Below, piece after piece: positions 1 through 9,069 of a DNA stretch of 64,000 nucleotides. The stretch comes from Actinoalloteichus hymeniacidonis (lineage in GTDB: Bacteria; Actinomycetota; Actinomycetes; Mycobacteriales; Pseudonocardiaceae). The notes under the pieces are model-generated. The model ran no database searches. It saw only the letters and a program-made list of their open reading frames with translations, and was not told the DNA's origin. Where the stretch lies: NCBI RefSeq assembly GCF_014203365.1, contig NZ_JACHIS010000001.1, positions 4,278,001-4,342,000 of the forward strand, written 5' to 3'. The translations under genes and the position numbers were made by a program. Each line of letters begins with the position of its first letter. Position 1 is the first letter of the stretch.

Positions 1-703
1 CGAGATCGAAGGAGACCTTCACCTCGATCATCCGCTCCACGGAGTTGGGGTCGCGGCCCGCCTTGGTGGCGCCGTCGATCAGCCCCGGCAGCAACTTGTC
101 GCGGTACAGCTCGACGCCCTTGCCGCTGGTGCAGATCATCCCGTCGCCCGTGCGGCCCGCGAAGCGCGCCATCCGAGGTCCGCCCGCAGCGATGAAGATC
201 GGCACGGAGTCGGCGGGCCGGTCGTAGATGGTGGCGTTCTCGGTGCGGTAGTAGGTGCCCTCGTGACTGACGAAGTCGCGCTGCCACAGCTCGCGGATGA
301 GCCCCACCGACTCGCCGAGACGCTCGAAGCGCTCCTTGTACTCGGGCCACTCCATCCCGGTCGCGGGCACCTCGTTCAGCGACTCACCGGTGCCAACGCC
401 CAGGATCACCCGGCCGGGGAACAACACTCCGAGAGTCGCCGTCGCCTGTGCCACCAGCGAGGGGTGGTGGCGGAACGTCGGGGTGAGCACGCTGGTCCCG
501 ATCTGCACCCGCGAGGTCCGTTCGCCGAGGGCTCCGAGCCAGGCGAACGCATACGGCGCATGTCCGTCGGTGTGCTTCCACGGCTGGAAGTGATCGCTGA
601 TCATCACCGAATCGAAGCCGGCTTCCTCGGCGAGCACGCCGAACTTGAGCAGCGTGCGCGGCTCGAACTGCTCTGCCGACGCCTTGTAGCCGATTTTCAG
701 CAT
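1..703 (-). CDS. fgd: F420-dependent glucose-6-phosphate dehydrogenase (3' end missing)
   Basis: The gene runs off the left edge; about 234 N-terminal residues are visible, against roughly 335 for the family. The enzyme oxidises glucose 6-phosphate to 6-phosphogluconolactone and reduces cofactor F420 in the cytosol, supplying F420H2. The N-terminus GYKASAEQF, the SDHFQPW block (His38, Trp42), [12 protein letters not shown], the [10 protein letters not shown] block with the conserved Glu, and CTSGKG all match FGD rather than generic luciferase-like monooxygenases. The ATG has AGAAAGG about seven bases upstream. It lies about 350 bases downstream of ftsQ on the same strand, where ftsZ would be expected, and is separated from it by a hairpin. 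It is therefore probably transcribed on its own. Identity is near certain; only the C-terminus is unseen. Confidence 0.93.
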   Translation of the reverse strand, partial: MLKIGYKASAEQFEPRTLLKFGVLAEEAGFDSVMISDHFQPWKHTDGHAPYAFAWLGALGERTSRVQIGTSVLTPTFRHHPSLVAQATATLGVLFPGRVILGVGTGESLNEVPATGMEWPEYKERFERLGESVGLIRELWQRDFVSHEGTYYRTENATIYDRPADSVPIFIAAGGPRMARFAGRTGDGMICTSGKGVELYRDKLLPGLIDGATKAGRDPNSVERMIEVKVSFDL

Positions 704-1052
704 CTGATCGCCTTTCTAGCTCGGATATCGTCCGCCGGTCCGACCGAGGGGACGATCTCGAGACCCACATTAGGACGATCTGATCAAAGTGGCTCTGCTC
801 TCGCCGTCAACGGGGGTGGCCTCGGCGACACGAGGTCGATGGTTGCGCCGCCCTCGACCGCTCTCCCGAGTCGTCATCCGAGGTCAGGCGTGGTGTGGCA
901 CCCGAGGCATGCCGGCAGGGGCCGCGATGTGGCAATCGGCACGCACCAGATCGGGAATCAAATCCGGATCGGATGACGCGCCGTTGAGCGCCGCCGACGT
1001 CCTCGCCCGATCACGTGACGGCGGAGGGCCCGCCGTCCGGGCCGGCACGGCG
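704..1052. other. Intergenic region between ftsQ and fgd, no gene seen
   Basis: These 349 bases hold no convincing coding frame. The reading frames crossing them are antisense extensions of ftsQ and murC. Near the ftsQ end lies the hairpin at 1017-1037. The fgd promoter should be here, but I see only a TAATGT-like -10 on the minus strand with no good -35 partner. No ftsZ remnant is visible. Confidence 0.6.
1017..1037 (-). terminator. Hairpin downstream of ftsQ
   Basis: GACGGCGG and CCGCCGTC form a perfect 8-bp stem around a 5-base loop. It begins 15 bases past the ftsQ stop codon, in the position of a terminator for the division cluster. There is no U-run after it, as is common in actinomycetes, so termination is inferred. 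Confidence 0.5.
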
Positions 1053-1994
1053 TCAGCTGATCGTGGGGAGTTCTGGGGCCGCGACGTCGTAGACGGTGCC
1101 CTCCCTGGTGAGCAGAGCGGCCAGCACCCGGCCCTTGCGCCGAGACTCGACCGCCTCACCCCAACGGACCTCGCGTCCTCGGCTCAGTTCCAAGCGGATG
1201 TCGTTGACCGAGTCGGCGCTGACCGACACGACCTCGGAGCGGACCTCGGCGGGCAGCGAGTCCACCACGCTCACCGCGTCCAGCGTCGCGGGGTCCTCGG
1301 GCCCGGGATCGGCGACCCGAAGCTCGGGAAGTCCGGCGGGCGGCGCGTCGACCATCGCATAGGCGATGCCCTGTCGATCGGTCAGCCAGAGACCGTCGGC
1401 GGAACGCAGCAGTACTACGGGTTCGCGCTCCACCACGGTCACCACCGCGGTCGACGGCCAGGACCGAGCGACCGACACATCGGCGATGCCGGGCAGCTCG
1501 GCCACCCGGCCGTGCACGGTCTCGGTGTCCAAGCGCAGCATCGGCGTACCCATCGTCACCCCGGCGGCCTCGCGGACCTCCTCCTCGATCATGGTCTCGT
1601 TGCCGACGATCTCGACCGCGCGAACCGCGAGCAACGGGGTGTACCAGAGCACCGCCGTCACGGTCAGTCCGGCCAGCAACAGGATCAGCAGCCCTCGCGG
1701 CCGCACGTGGTCCCGCAGGATCGTCCGCAGGGTCCGAGGAGCTCGGCGGGACCGACGCCGCCGGTCCCGCCGAGCGCTGGACCGCACCGAACGGCCGCGA
1801 ACCGACCGCACCGGAGCGGGTTCCCGCCTGGGCACCCCGCCACCGCCGTCGGACCGGGTACGGGCGACACGACGTGCACCCCGGCCCGGCTCCTTCGCGC
1901 TCGGCGTCGGCCGCCGCCGCGAAGGAGACGAGCCTCGGGTCCGCGCTCGATCAGCGCGCCCACCGCGTCGTTCCCCGCGCCCGGTTGCGGCCAT
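1053..1994 (-). CDS. ftsQ: Cell division protein FtsQ
   Basis: FtsQ is a bitopic divisome protein that links FtsL/FtsB to the late division machinery at midcell. The 313-residue product has a very basic N-terminal cytoplasmic region (about residues 1-95, rich in Arg and Pro), one membrane segment at about 101-121, and an extracytoplasmic POTRA domain (about 122-190: VRAVEIVGN, then MIEEEVREA and the VARSWPSTAVVTVVEREP block), followed by the FtsQ domain. The ATG follows the murC TAG directly, so the two are probably translationally coupled. It is the last gene of the division cluster. ftsZ normally comes next in actinomycetes but is not adjacent here. Identification rests on domain layout and context, because FtsQ diverges quickly. 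Confidence 0.93.
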   Translation of the reverse strand: MAATGRGERRGGRADRARTRGSSPSRRRPTPSAKEPGRGARRVARTRSDGGGGVPRREPAPVRSVRGRSVRSSARRDRRRRSRRAPRTLRTILRDHVRPRGLLILLLAGLTVTAVLWYTPLLAVRAVEIVGNETMIEEEVREAAGVTMGTPMLRLDTETVHGRVAELPGIADVSVARSWPSTAVVTVVEREPVVLLRSADGLWLTDRQGIAYAMVDAPPAGLPELRVADPGPEDPATLDAVSVVDSLPAEVRSEVVSVSADSVNDIRLELSRGREVRWGEAVESRRKGRVLAALLTREGTVYDVAAPELPTIS

Positions 1995-3443
1995 CTACCG
2001 CTCCTGCTCCGAGGCCAGCCGGGTGAGCACCTCGGCACCGAGCATGGTCACGTCGCCCGCTCCCATGGTGATCACCACGTCGCCCGGCCTGGCCAGTTCG
2101 GCGATCAGATCCGGTACCCGGTCGAACGAGGACTCGAACCGAACCCGCTCGGGAGGCAATGGGACCTGCGAGGCGACCAGCGCGCCGGTGACACCCGGTT
2201 CCGGTTCCTCCCTGGCGCCGAAGACGTCGAGCACCACCACCTCGTCGGCCAAGGCCAGGGCGGCACCGAACTCGGCGGCGAAGGTCTTGGTCCGCGAGTA
2301 CAGATGCGGTTGGAAGACGACGATCAGTCGATGCTCGCCCGCCACCGGCCGCGCCGCGCGCAGCTGCGCCGCCACCTCGGTGGGGTGATGGGCGTAGTCG
2401 TCGTAGACCCGGACGCCATCCGCCTCGCCCTTGAGCTCGAAGCGACGCCGAACGCCTCGGAACCCCGCCAGCCCCGCGAGCATCTCGGCACGATCCGCGC
2501 CGAGTTCGAGCCCGGCGAGCAGCGCGGCGACCGCGTTGCCCGCCATGTGCTCGCCGGGAACCGCGACCTTGATCTCGACCCGCTCCGGCTCCGCCTCGCC
2601 GAGCAGCTCGATCGTCACGTTGCCGAGCAGCTCCGAGGGGGAGTATCCGACGATCCTGGCGTCGCCCGGCGACCGGACATCGCGGCCGTAGCGACGAATC
2701 CGCAGCCCCGCCCGTTCGGCGTGGTCGGCGAGCAGGGCCGATCCCGGGTCGTCGACGCCGACGATCAGCACGCCGCCGGGGCGGACCCGCGCCACGAAGG
2801 ACTCGAACACCTCGGTGTAGGCCTCGGCTGTGCCGTGGTGATCCAGGTGATCCGGCTCCACATTGGTCACGACGGCGACGTCGGGGCTGAAGAACAGGAA
2901 GGAGCCGTCGCTCTCGTCGGCCTCGGCGACGAACATGTCCCCGGTGCCGTGGTGTGCGTTGGATCCCGATTCGTTGAGGTCCCCGCCGATCGCGAACGAC
3001 GGGTCCAATCGGCACTGCTGCAGTGCAACGGTCAACATCGAGGTGGTGGAGGTCTTGCCGTGCGTGCCCGCCACGCACACCACTCGCAGTCCCGAGGTCA
3101 GCGCGGCCAGCGCCTCGGCCCGCCGCAATACGGTGATGCCGCGCTCCTGCGCTGCGGCCAGTTCCGGGTTGTTCGAGCGGATGGCCGTGGAGACGACCAC
3201 CGCCGTCGGCGGTTCGTCGAGTTGATCGAGGTGGGCGGCCTCATGACCCAGGCCCACCTTCGCCCCCTGCGCACGCAGCGCGAGCACCGTCCGCGAGTCC
3301 TTCGCGTCGGACCCGGTGACCTCCGCACCCCTGGCCAACAGGATCCGGGCGATCCCGCTCATTCCTGCACCGCCGATGCCGACCAGGTGCACCCGTCGCA
3401 GCAGCGTCGGCAGCGGCGTGCCGTCGTGCGGCTGCCGTTCCAT
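1995..3443 (-). CDS. murC: UDP-N-acetylmuramate--L-alanine ligase MurC
   Basis: MurC adds L-alanine to UDP-MurNAc with ATP, the first cytosolic step of stem peptide synthesis. The N-terminal Rossmann domain carries VHLVGIGGAGMSGIA. The central ATPase domain has the P-loop AGTHGKTST, the EADESDGS block and the DHLDHHG motif. The C-terminal domain has DDYAHHPTE and FQPHLYSRT. I chose the ATG at 3443 because GAGGGGGG sits just upstream and the protein then begins about where mycobacterial MurC does. An in-frame ATG at 3512 would add 23 residues with a weaker ribosome site. The product is 482 residues. It lies between murG and ftsQ, and its stop codon touches the ftsQ start. Confidence 0.96.
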   Translation of the reverse strand: MERQPHDGTPLPTLLRRVHLVGIGGAGMSGIARILLARGAEVTGSDAKDSRTVLALRAQGAKVGLGHEAAHLDQLDEPPTAVVVSTAIRSNNPELAAAQERGITVLRRAEALAALTSGLRVVCVAGTHGKTSTTSMLTVALQQCRLDPSFAIGGDLNESGSNAHHGTGDMFVAEADESDGSFLFFSPDVAVVTNVEPDHLDHHGTAEAYTEVFESFVARVRPGGVLIVGVDDPGSALLADHAERAGLRIRRYGRDVRSPGDARIVGYSPSELLGNVTIELLGEAEPERVEIKVAVPGEHMAGNAVAALLAGLELGADRAEMLAGLAGFRGVRRRFELKGEADGVRVYDDYAHHPTEVAAQLRAARPVAGEHRLIVVFQPHLYSRTKTFAAEFGAALALADEVVVLDVFGAREEPEPGVTGALVASQVPLPPERVRFESSFDRVPDLIAELARPGDVVITMGAGDVTMLGAEVLTRLASEQER

Positions 3444-3579
3444 CGTTCCCCCCTCGACGTGCCGGCCCGCTCGGTCCGGCACGATCCGTTCAGCCTCAGT
3501 CATCCCCGCCATCGGCCCATCCTGCCCTGGAGTCCGTCTGATTCTCGTCGAATCGAGTCAGGCACGCCGGAAGCATCGA

Positions 3580-4788
3580 TCATCGTCCCGCCGCCCGCAG
3601 CACGATCCTGGCGAGCACGTCGGCCGCCTCCCGGTGTCCGCTGCCCGCGGTCGCGCTTGCCATGGTGGCCAGTCGATTGCGGTCCAGAAGCAGCGGCAGG
3701 ACGGTGTCGATCACCCGCTGCGCCGTCAGCTCGTCGTCCTTGATCATCAATCCGCCGCCTGCGTCGACGACCGGCACGGCGTTGAGTGCCTGTTCGCCGT
3801 TGCCGTGCGGCAGCGGGACGTACACCGCGGGTAGGCCGACGGCGGAGATCTCCGCGACGGTCATCGCGCCGGAACGGCACAGCACGAGGTCGGCCGCCGC
3901 CAGTGCGAGGTCCATCCGCTCCAGATAGGGCACCGCCACGTACGGCGGGGTGCCGGGGATCGCCTGTACCGCCACCGAGTTCTTCGGGCCGTAGGCGTGC
4001 AGCACGCCGATTCCCGCGCGGGACAACGCGCCCGCCGCGCCGGACACCGCGGTGTTGAGCGACCGGGCGCCCTGCGAGCCGCCGGTGATCAGCAGGGTCG
4101 GCGCGTCGGGGTGCAGTCCGAAGTGCGCCCTGGCCTGCGCCCGCAGCGCCTGCCGGTCCAGGGAGGTGACGGATTCCCGCAACGGGATGCCGATCACCTT
4201 GGCGTTGGGCAGCCCGCTGTCCGGGACGGCGGCGGCCACCGCGGCGGCGAACTTGGCGCCGACCTTGTTGGCCAGCCCGGCGCGGGCATTGGCCTCGTGC
4301 ACCACGATCGGCACCCGGCCTCGGGCCGCGAGATAGGCGGGCAGCGAGACGTAGCCGCCGAATCCGACCACGACGTCCGCACCGACCCTGGAGAGGACCG
4401 CCCTGGTGTCGCGCACCGCCGAGCGCACCCGCAACGGCAGTTTCAACAGGTCGGGGCTGGGCTTGCGGGGCATGGGCACCGGTGGGATGAGTTCGAGCGG
4501 GTAGCCCCTGGCGGGGACCAGCTTGCTCTCCAGGCCGCGTTCGGTGCCCAACGCGACCACGGTGGCCTCGGGCATCATCCGGCGGACCGCGTCGCCGAGG
4601 GCGAGCGCAGGCTCGATGTGACCCGCGGTTCCACCGCCCGCCACCACGACGCACAGTCCCCGACCGGAGGGCACGGATCCGGCGGCCGAACCCGCGCCGT
4701 GGTCGGCGGGTGATCCCGTCGGGTTAAAGCGCACCGTCTCGTCGCCATACTGACCGTGTCCGGAAGGTCCGGTTGCGGGTCCGGCCAT
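3580..4788 (-). CDS. murG: Lipid II synthase MurG (GlcNAc transferase)
   Basis: MurG transfers GlcNAc from UDP-GlcNAc to lipid I on the inner face of the membrane, making lipid II. The GT-B fold shows in the N-terminal glycine-rich loop [20 protein letters not shown], the VGFGGYVS segment, [13 protein letters not shown], and the C-terminal [15 protein letters not shown] and [13 protein letters not shown] blocks that bind the nucleotide sugar. The frame is open much further upstream, into ftsW. The start at 4788 is chosen because AGGAGG lies eight bases before the ATG. This gives 402 residues, slightly long for the family because of a polar N-terminal stretch of about 45 residues. It sits 61 bases after ftsW, in the usual order. 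Confidence 0.95.
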   Translation of the reverse strand: MAGPATGPSGHGQYGDETVRFNPTGSPADHGAGSAAGSVPSGRGLCVVVAGGGTAGHIEPALALGDAVRRMMPEATVVALGTERGLESKLVPARGYPLELIPPVPMPRKPSPDLLKLPLRVRSAVRDTRAVLSRVGADVVVGFGGYVSLPAYLAARGRVPIVVHEANARAGLANKVGAKFAAAVAAAVPDSGLPNAKVIGIPLRESVTSLDRQALRAQARAHFGLHPDAPTLLITGGSQGARSLNTAVSGAAGALSRAGIGVLHAYGPKNSVAVQAIPGTPPYVAVPYLERMDLALAAADLVLCRSGAMTVAEISAVGLPAVYVPLPHGNGEQALNAVPVVDAGGGLMIKDDELTAQRVIDTVLPLLLDRNRLATMASATAGSGHREAADVLARIVLRAAGR

Positions 4789-4849
4789 CGTCGAAGACCT
4801 CCTGATAAGTGGGACGCCGGGATCGTCACGACCCGGCGATCGGGGATGT

Positions 4850-6199
4850 TCACGGGGCTCGTCGGGGACGTCGTCGCCGACCGGCACGAGCCGACGGCGC
4901 CCGGCCTGCTCGCCCCCGGCCCGCCGACTGTGAGGTCGAGCGGAGGGTGCCGGTGTTGCGGCCGGGCCGACGCGGTGTCGTCGACGGGCGCGCGGGCCGC
5001 CGACGCGCGCGAGGGCGGTAGGCGTCGGGTAGCGGAAGGTGGAACCAGCGCCGCCGACGGTTCTCGCCCTGGGACCGCAGTGCGGCCACCGCCTCCGGCT
5101 CATGCCGGGCGAAGTTGGCGAGCATACCGAAGACGATCATGCCTGCGATGAGGCTGGTTCCTCCCGAGGACATCAGCGGAAGCTGGAGGCCGGTGACCGG
5201 CAGGATCCCGACGACATAGCCGATGTTGACTGCGGCCTGTGCGACCAGCCAGGTCGTCAGGGTCGCCGCCACCAGACGGTTCCACGGGTCGGTGTTGCGG
5301 GCCGCGATCCGCAGTCCGACGTAGGCCAGGGTCGCGAATAGCCCGATCACCAGCGCGCAGCCGACCAGTCCGAGTTCCTCCCCGACGACGGCGAAGATGA
5401 AGTCGTTGTGCACATTGGGCAGATAGCTGAACTTGGCGCTGCCCTGGCCGAGGCCCTTGCCGAGCATTCCGCCGTCGGCCAGCGCGAACAGCGCCTGTCG
5501 GGCGTGATAGCCGGTGTTGAGCGGATCGCCCGCCGGGTCGAAGAAGGACAGCACCCGGTTCAGCCGGTAGGGCGCGGAGAAGGCCAACACCAACGCGCCG
5601 GTGACCCCCGCCAGCACGATGACGGTGAACAGCCGCAGTGGTGCACCCGCGAACCAGAGCAGGGCCAGCAGCACGATCGCCACCGTGATCGTGCTGCCCA
5701 GGTCGGGCTGCATCATGATCAGCGTGAAGATCAGCAGCGCGACCGGCACCACCGGGACCAGCAGATGCCGCCACTGGCGAAGCAGGGCGCGCTTGACCAC
5801 CAAGACATGCGCGCCCCACAGCGCGAAGGCGACCTTGGCTACCTCCACCGGCTGGAACGACGGCAGCGGGCCGAGCCGGAACCAGCTTCGGGCCCCGTTG
5901 CTCTCATGCCCGATCACCAGCACCAGGGCCAGCATCGCCAGGCAGATCAAGAACATCAGCGGACTGAGTCGACGGAAGGTCTTCGGTGGGATCCGCAGCA
6001 CCACGACGAAGAGCACCAGGCCGACACCGCAGTACAGCAGTTGCCGGTAGAAGATCGCGTACGACGAGCCGTACTGGTCCATCGAGTCCACGGCGGAGGC
6101 CGACAGCACCATCACGAGCCCGAACGCCGTGAGCAGACCGAACACGGCGAGCACGAGGTGGAACGAGGTGAGCGGCCGAGCCAGCCATGCCGTGAGCAC
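4850..6199 (-). CDS. ftsW: Septal peptidoglycan glycosyltransferase FtsW
   Basis: FtsW is the SEDS-family polymerase that makes septal glycan strands with its partner FtsI. About ten membrane segments fill residues 10-365. SEDS signatures include [54 protein letters not shown] and [11 protein letters not shown]. The C-terminal 80 residues are an Arg- and Pro-rich cytoplasmic tail. The GTG at 6199 is the first usable start in frame and has only a poor ribosome site. The 89 bases between the murD stop and this codon are open in the same frame without an ATG or GTG, so the N-terminus is uncertain. The product is 449 residues. Confidence 0.95.
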   Translation of the reverse strand: MLTAWLARPLTSFHLVLAVFGLLTAFGLVMVLSASAVDSMDQYGSSYAIFYRQLLYCGVGLVLFVVVLRIPPKTFRRLSPLMFLICLAMLALVLVIGHESNGARSWFRLGPLPSFQPVEVAKVAFALWGAHVLVVKRALLRQWRHLLVPVVPVALLIFTLIMMQPDLGSTITVAIVLLALLWFAGAPLRLFTVIVLAGVTGALVLAFSAPYRLNRVLSFFDPAGDPLNTGYHARQALFALADGGMLGKGLGQGSAKFSYLPNVHNDFIFAVVGEELGLVGCALVIGLFATLAYVGLRIAARNTDPWNRLVAATLTTWLVAQAAVNIGYVVGILPVTGLQLPLMSSGGTSLIAGMIVFGMLANFARHEPEAVAALRSQGENRRRRWFHLPLPDAYRPRARRRPARPSTTPRRPGRNTGTLRSTSQSAGRGRAGRAPSARAGRRRRPRRAP

Positions 6200-6288
6200 C
6201 CCGCGCAGCAGTGCGAAACCGCTGAGCCGGTCGGACTTGGCTCTCGGCTTCCTACCGGCGCTCGGCGCCGTCTTCGTCGCGTCGCGGG

Positions 6289-7770
6289 TCAGACCAGGCC
6301 ACCTCGTTCGACATCGCGGGATCGGCCCGTCTGGCCGACGGGCGTCGGGGTCGGATCGGGCTCGCGTGGGTCGATGCGGAGGCCATCGGCGTCGGCGGAG
6401 GCCAGCCGATCCCGTACCGCAGCGGCGAAGGCGTCGCCCCGATGTGCGTAGTCGGTGAACATGTCCATCGAGGCCGCTGCGGGGGCCAGCAGCACCGTCT
6501 CACCCGGATTCGCCACCCGGATCGCGATGTCCACCACCTCCGACATCGCCTTATCGTCGCCGGTGGCGACCTCGTGCACCGGGACATCCGGGGCGTGTCG
6601 CGTCAGCGCGGCGGCGAGCGAGGCCCGATCGGCCCCGAAGAGCACGACGGCGGCGAGGCGCTCGCCGATCTCCGCCACGAGTTCGTCCACCGAGGCACCC
6701 TTGAGCAGGCCGCCCGCCAGCCACACCACCGCCGCATGTCCTCGAAGCGAGGCGGCGGCGGCATGTGGGTTGGTCGCCTTGGAGTCGTCGATGAACTGGA
6801 CGCCATCGCGCTCGGCGACCACCACCGCACGGTGCGCACCGGGTTCGAAGGCACGTAGCCCGGCCTCGATATCGGCTGCGGCGATCCCGTGGGATCTGGC
6901 CAGTGCAGCGGCGGCCAGGGCATCGACGATCCCGGTCGGCCCCGCAGGCCGGATCGCGGCGACGGGGATCAACTCGACCGGCGTGTCATCCGGGCCGAAT
7001 GCGCGGTCGATGAGCATCCCGTTCTGGACGCCGAGTTCCCCCGGCGCTGGTTCGGACAGTGTCACGCCCACCCGTCGGGGCGCGGGGGCGGCGGCCAGCA
7101 GCGCGGCGGCCGGTTCGTCATCGAGGCCCGCCACGGCGACCGCGCCGGTGAGCACCCTGGACTTGGCCTCGGCGTAGGCCTCGGCCGAGCCGTGCCAGTC
7201 GAGATGGTCCTCGGCGATGTTGAGAACCACGCCTGCGGCGGGCCGGATCGAGGAGGACCAGTGGAGTTGAAAGCTGGACAGTTCGACGGCCAACACCCGG
7301 TGGCCCGCCGCCACCGCGTCGACGACCGGGAGTCCGACGTTGCCACAGGCCACGGCATCGAGGCCCGCAGCGGCCAGAATGGACTCGACCATGGTCACGG
7401 TGGTGGTCTTGCCGTTGGTTCCGGTGACGACCAGCCAGTCGGCGGGCCCGTCGGGGCGGAGTCGATCGAGTCGCCAGGCCAGCTCGACCTCGCCGATCAC
7501 CTCGATGCCCGCCTCGGCTGCCGAGACCAACAGCGGCGACGAGGGCCGCCAACCCGGGCTGGTGACCACCAGGTCGGTGCCGGGAGGCACCACGTCGACT
7601 CCGACGAGCCCCGTGATGCCGGGCAGGTTCATCGACTCGATCCGCACGGCCGAACCGTCCACCACGCTGACCTCGGCGCCCTGCGCGAGCAGCGCCGCAG
7701 CCGCGGAGCGCCCCGAGACACCCGCACCCGCGACGACCACCGAGGCCCCCGCAAAGGGAGAACCGGTCAC
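6289..7770 (-). CDS. murD: UDP-MurNAc-L-alanine--D-glutamate ligase MurD
   Basis: MurD adds D-glutamate to UDP-MurNAc-L-Ala with ATP. The N-terminal domain has SVVVAGAGVSGRSAA. The central domain has the P-loop VTGTNGKTTT, the NIAEDHLDWHG motif and VELSSFQL. The C-terminal domain has FIDDSKATNPHA and LLAPAAASMDMFTDYAHRG. The frame is open upstream to 7953, but homology begins at about 7770, where a GTG follows AAAGAGG with proper spacing. An adjacent GTG at 7776 is too close to that site. The product is 493 residues. A 15-bp perfect hairpin lies between this gene and mraY, so it may have its own promoter. Confidence 0.95.
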   Translation of the reverse strand: MTGSPFAGASVVVAGAGVSGRSAAAALLAQGAEVSVVDGSAVRIESMNLPGITGLVGVDVVPPGTDLVVTSPGWRPSSPLLVSAAEAGIEVIGEVELAWRLDRLRPDGPADWLVVTGTNGKTTTVTMVESILAAAGLDAVACGNVGLPVVDAVAAGHRVLAVELSSFQLHWSSSIRPAAGVVLNIAEDHLDWHGSAEAYAEAKSRVLTGAVAVAGLDDEPAAALLAAAPAPRRVGVTLSEPAPGELGVQNGMLIDRAFGPDDTPVELIPVAAIRPAGPTGIVDALAAAALARSHGIAAADIEAGLRAFEPGAHRAVVVAERDGVQFIDDSKATNPHAAAASLRGHAAVVWLAGGLLKGASVDELVAEIGERLAAVVLFGADRASLAAALTRHAPDVPVHEVATGDDKAMSEVVDIAIRVANPGETVLLAPAAASMDMFTDYAHRGDAFAAAVRDRLASADADGLRIDPREPDPTPTPVGQTGRSRDVERGGLV

Positions 7771-7894
7771 GGCCACCTCTTTCCGCTGGTCACACCCGGT
7801 CCCGCCCGTCCTCGGCACGTCCGGCTGCCTTGTCGACTTCACCACTGTCCTCATCACTACCGCGCCCGGATCAGGAGTCCGGCCGCTTGCACGG

Positions 7895-7929
7895 CTCCGC
7901 GCCGATGCGTTCGGCGCATCGGCGCGGAG
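7895..7929 (-). terminator. Strong 15-bp hairpin between mraY and murD
   Basis: CTCCGCGCCGATGCG at 7895-7909 and its exact reverse complement at 7915-7929 enclose a 5-base loop. It sits in the 228-base gap inside the division cluster, about 70 bases after the mraY stop. It could terminate or attenuate the upstream transcript, or mark a processing site. No U-run follows. Confidence 0.55.
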
Positions 7930-7998
7930 AACCCGTCCTACAACGAGGACCATCCCGCCACAAGACGCGGTGACGGGCGGTCCCGTTGCTCGATCGCG

Positions 7999-9069
7999 CT
8001 ACGGGGTGATCCCGGTCGACGCCCAGTCGTTGTAGAACACCCCGAGGCCGAGCAGACAGGTCACACCCGACAACAACCAGAATCGGATGATGACCGTGGT
8101 CTCCGCCCAGCCCCCCAACTCGAAATGATGATGGAAGGGGGCCATGCGGAACATTCGTCTGCGAGTCGTCCGGAAGACTGCCACCTGAAGAGCCACCGAC
8201 AGCGCCTCGACGACGAACACACCGCCCAGGATCACCATGAGCAGCTCGGTGCGGCTGGTGATCGACAGACCTGCGAGCAGGCCGCCGAGCGCCAACGAAC
8301 CGGTGTCGCCCATGAAGATCTTCGCAGGCGCCGCGTTCCACCACAGGAATCCGATACAACCCGCCATCGCGGCGGCGGCGATGATCGCCAGATCCAGTGG
8401 GTCACGGACGTCGTAACACCCCGGGGTGGCGCGGATGCCGCAGTCATAGCGGAACTGCCAGAACGTGATCAACACGTAGGCCGCGAGCACCATGGCCGCG
8501 CTGCCGCCCGCCAACCCGTCCAGTCCGTCGGTCAGGTTCACCGCGTTGGACCACGCCATGATCGCGATGTTGCAGAACACCACGAAGCCGACCACACCGA
8601 ACGAGACCACCGCGATGTCCCGCATGAAGGACAGGTGGACCGACGCCGGGGTGAGCCCGCGATCATTGGCGAAGCGAAGCGCTAACACCGCGAAGATCAC
8701 TGCGGCCAGGAACTGGCCGATGAGCTTCGCGGTCTTGTTCAACCCGAGGTTGCGCTGTTTGCGAATCTTGAGGAAGTCGTCGAGAAAACCGACGAGCCCC
8801 AACACGCTGGTGAGCATCAGGACAAGCAGGCCGGACGCCGTGGGGCCGTCACCCACCGTCAGATGGGTAACGATGTACCCGGCCCAAAGCGCCACCAGGA
8901 TGGCGACACCGCCCATGGTGGGCGTTCCGCGTTTGCCCTGGTGGCTCTGCGGTCCCTCCTCCCGGATCTCCTGGCCGAAGCCCTGCCGAGAGAACACCCG
9001 GATCAGGTAGGGGGTGAGCAGGATCGATACCGCAAGCGCGACCATGGCCGCGATGAGGATCGGTCTCAC
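7999..9069 (-). CDS. mraY: Phospho-MurNAc-pentapeptide transferase MraY
   Basis: MraY is the integral membrane enzyme that joins phospho-MurNAc-pentapeptide to undecaprenyl phosphate, forming lipid I. At 356 residues it has the family's usual length and about ten membrane segments. Signatures present are the cytoplasmic KRGTPTMGG block, [15 protein letters not shown] with its catalytic Asp residues, [12 protein letters not shown], and the FHHHFE histidine motif near the C-terminus. Its start overlaps the murF stop by four bases (ATGA), so the two are translationally coupled. Confidence 0.97.
   Translation of the reverse strand: MRPILIAAMVALAVSILLTPYLIRVFSRQGFGQEIREEGPQSHQGKRGTPTMGGVAILVALWAGYIVTHLTVGDGPTASGLLVLMLTSVLGLVGFLDDFLKIRKQRNLGLNKTAKLIGQFLAAVIFAVLALRFANDRGLTPASVHLSFMRDIAVVSFGVVGFVVFCNIAIMAWSNAVNLTDGLDGLAGGSAAMVLAAYVLITFWQFRYDCGIRATPGCYDVRDPLDLAIIAAAAMAGCIGFLWWNAAPAKIFMGDTGSLALGGLLAGLSITSRTELLMVILGGVFVVEALSVALQVAVFRTTRRRMFRMAPFHHHFELGGWAETTVIIRFWLLSGVTCLLGLGVFYNDWASTGITP

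Noticed and set aside
789-3743. Very long plus-strand open frame of 984 codons antisense to ftsQ, murC and murG
   Set aside because: Gly/Arg/His-rich composition, no motif, and fully antisense to well-supported genes. It results from high GC content.
4789-5103. N-terminal extension of murG in the open frame up to 5103
   Set aside because: It overlaps the end of ftsW, has Arg/Pro-rich composition and lacks homology; the ATG at 4788 has an ideal AGGAGG.
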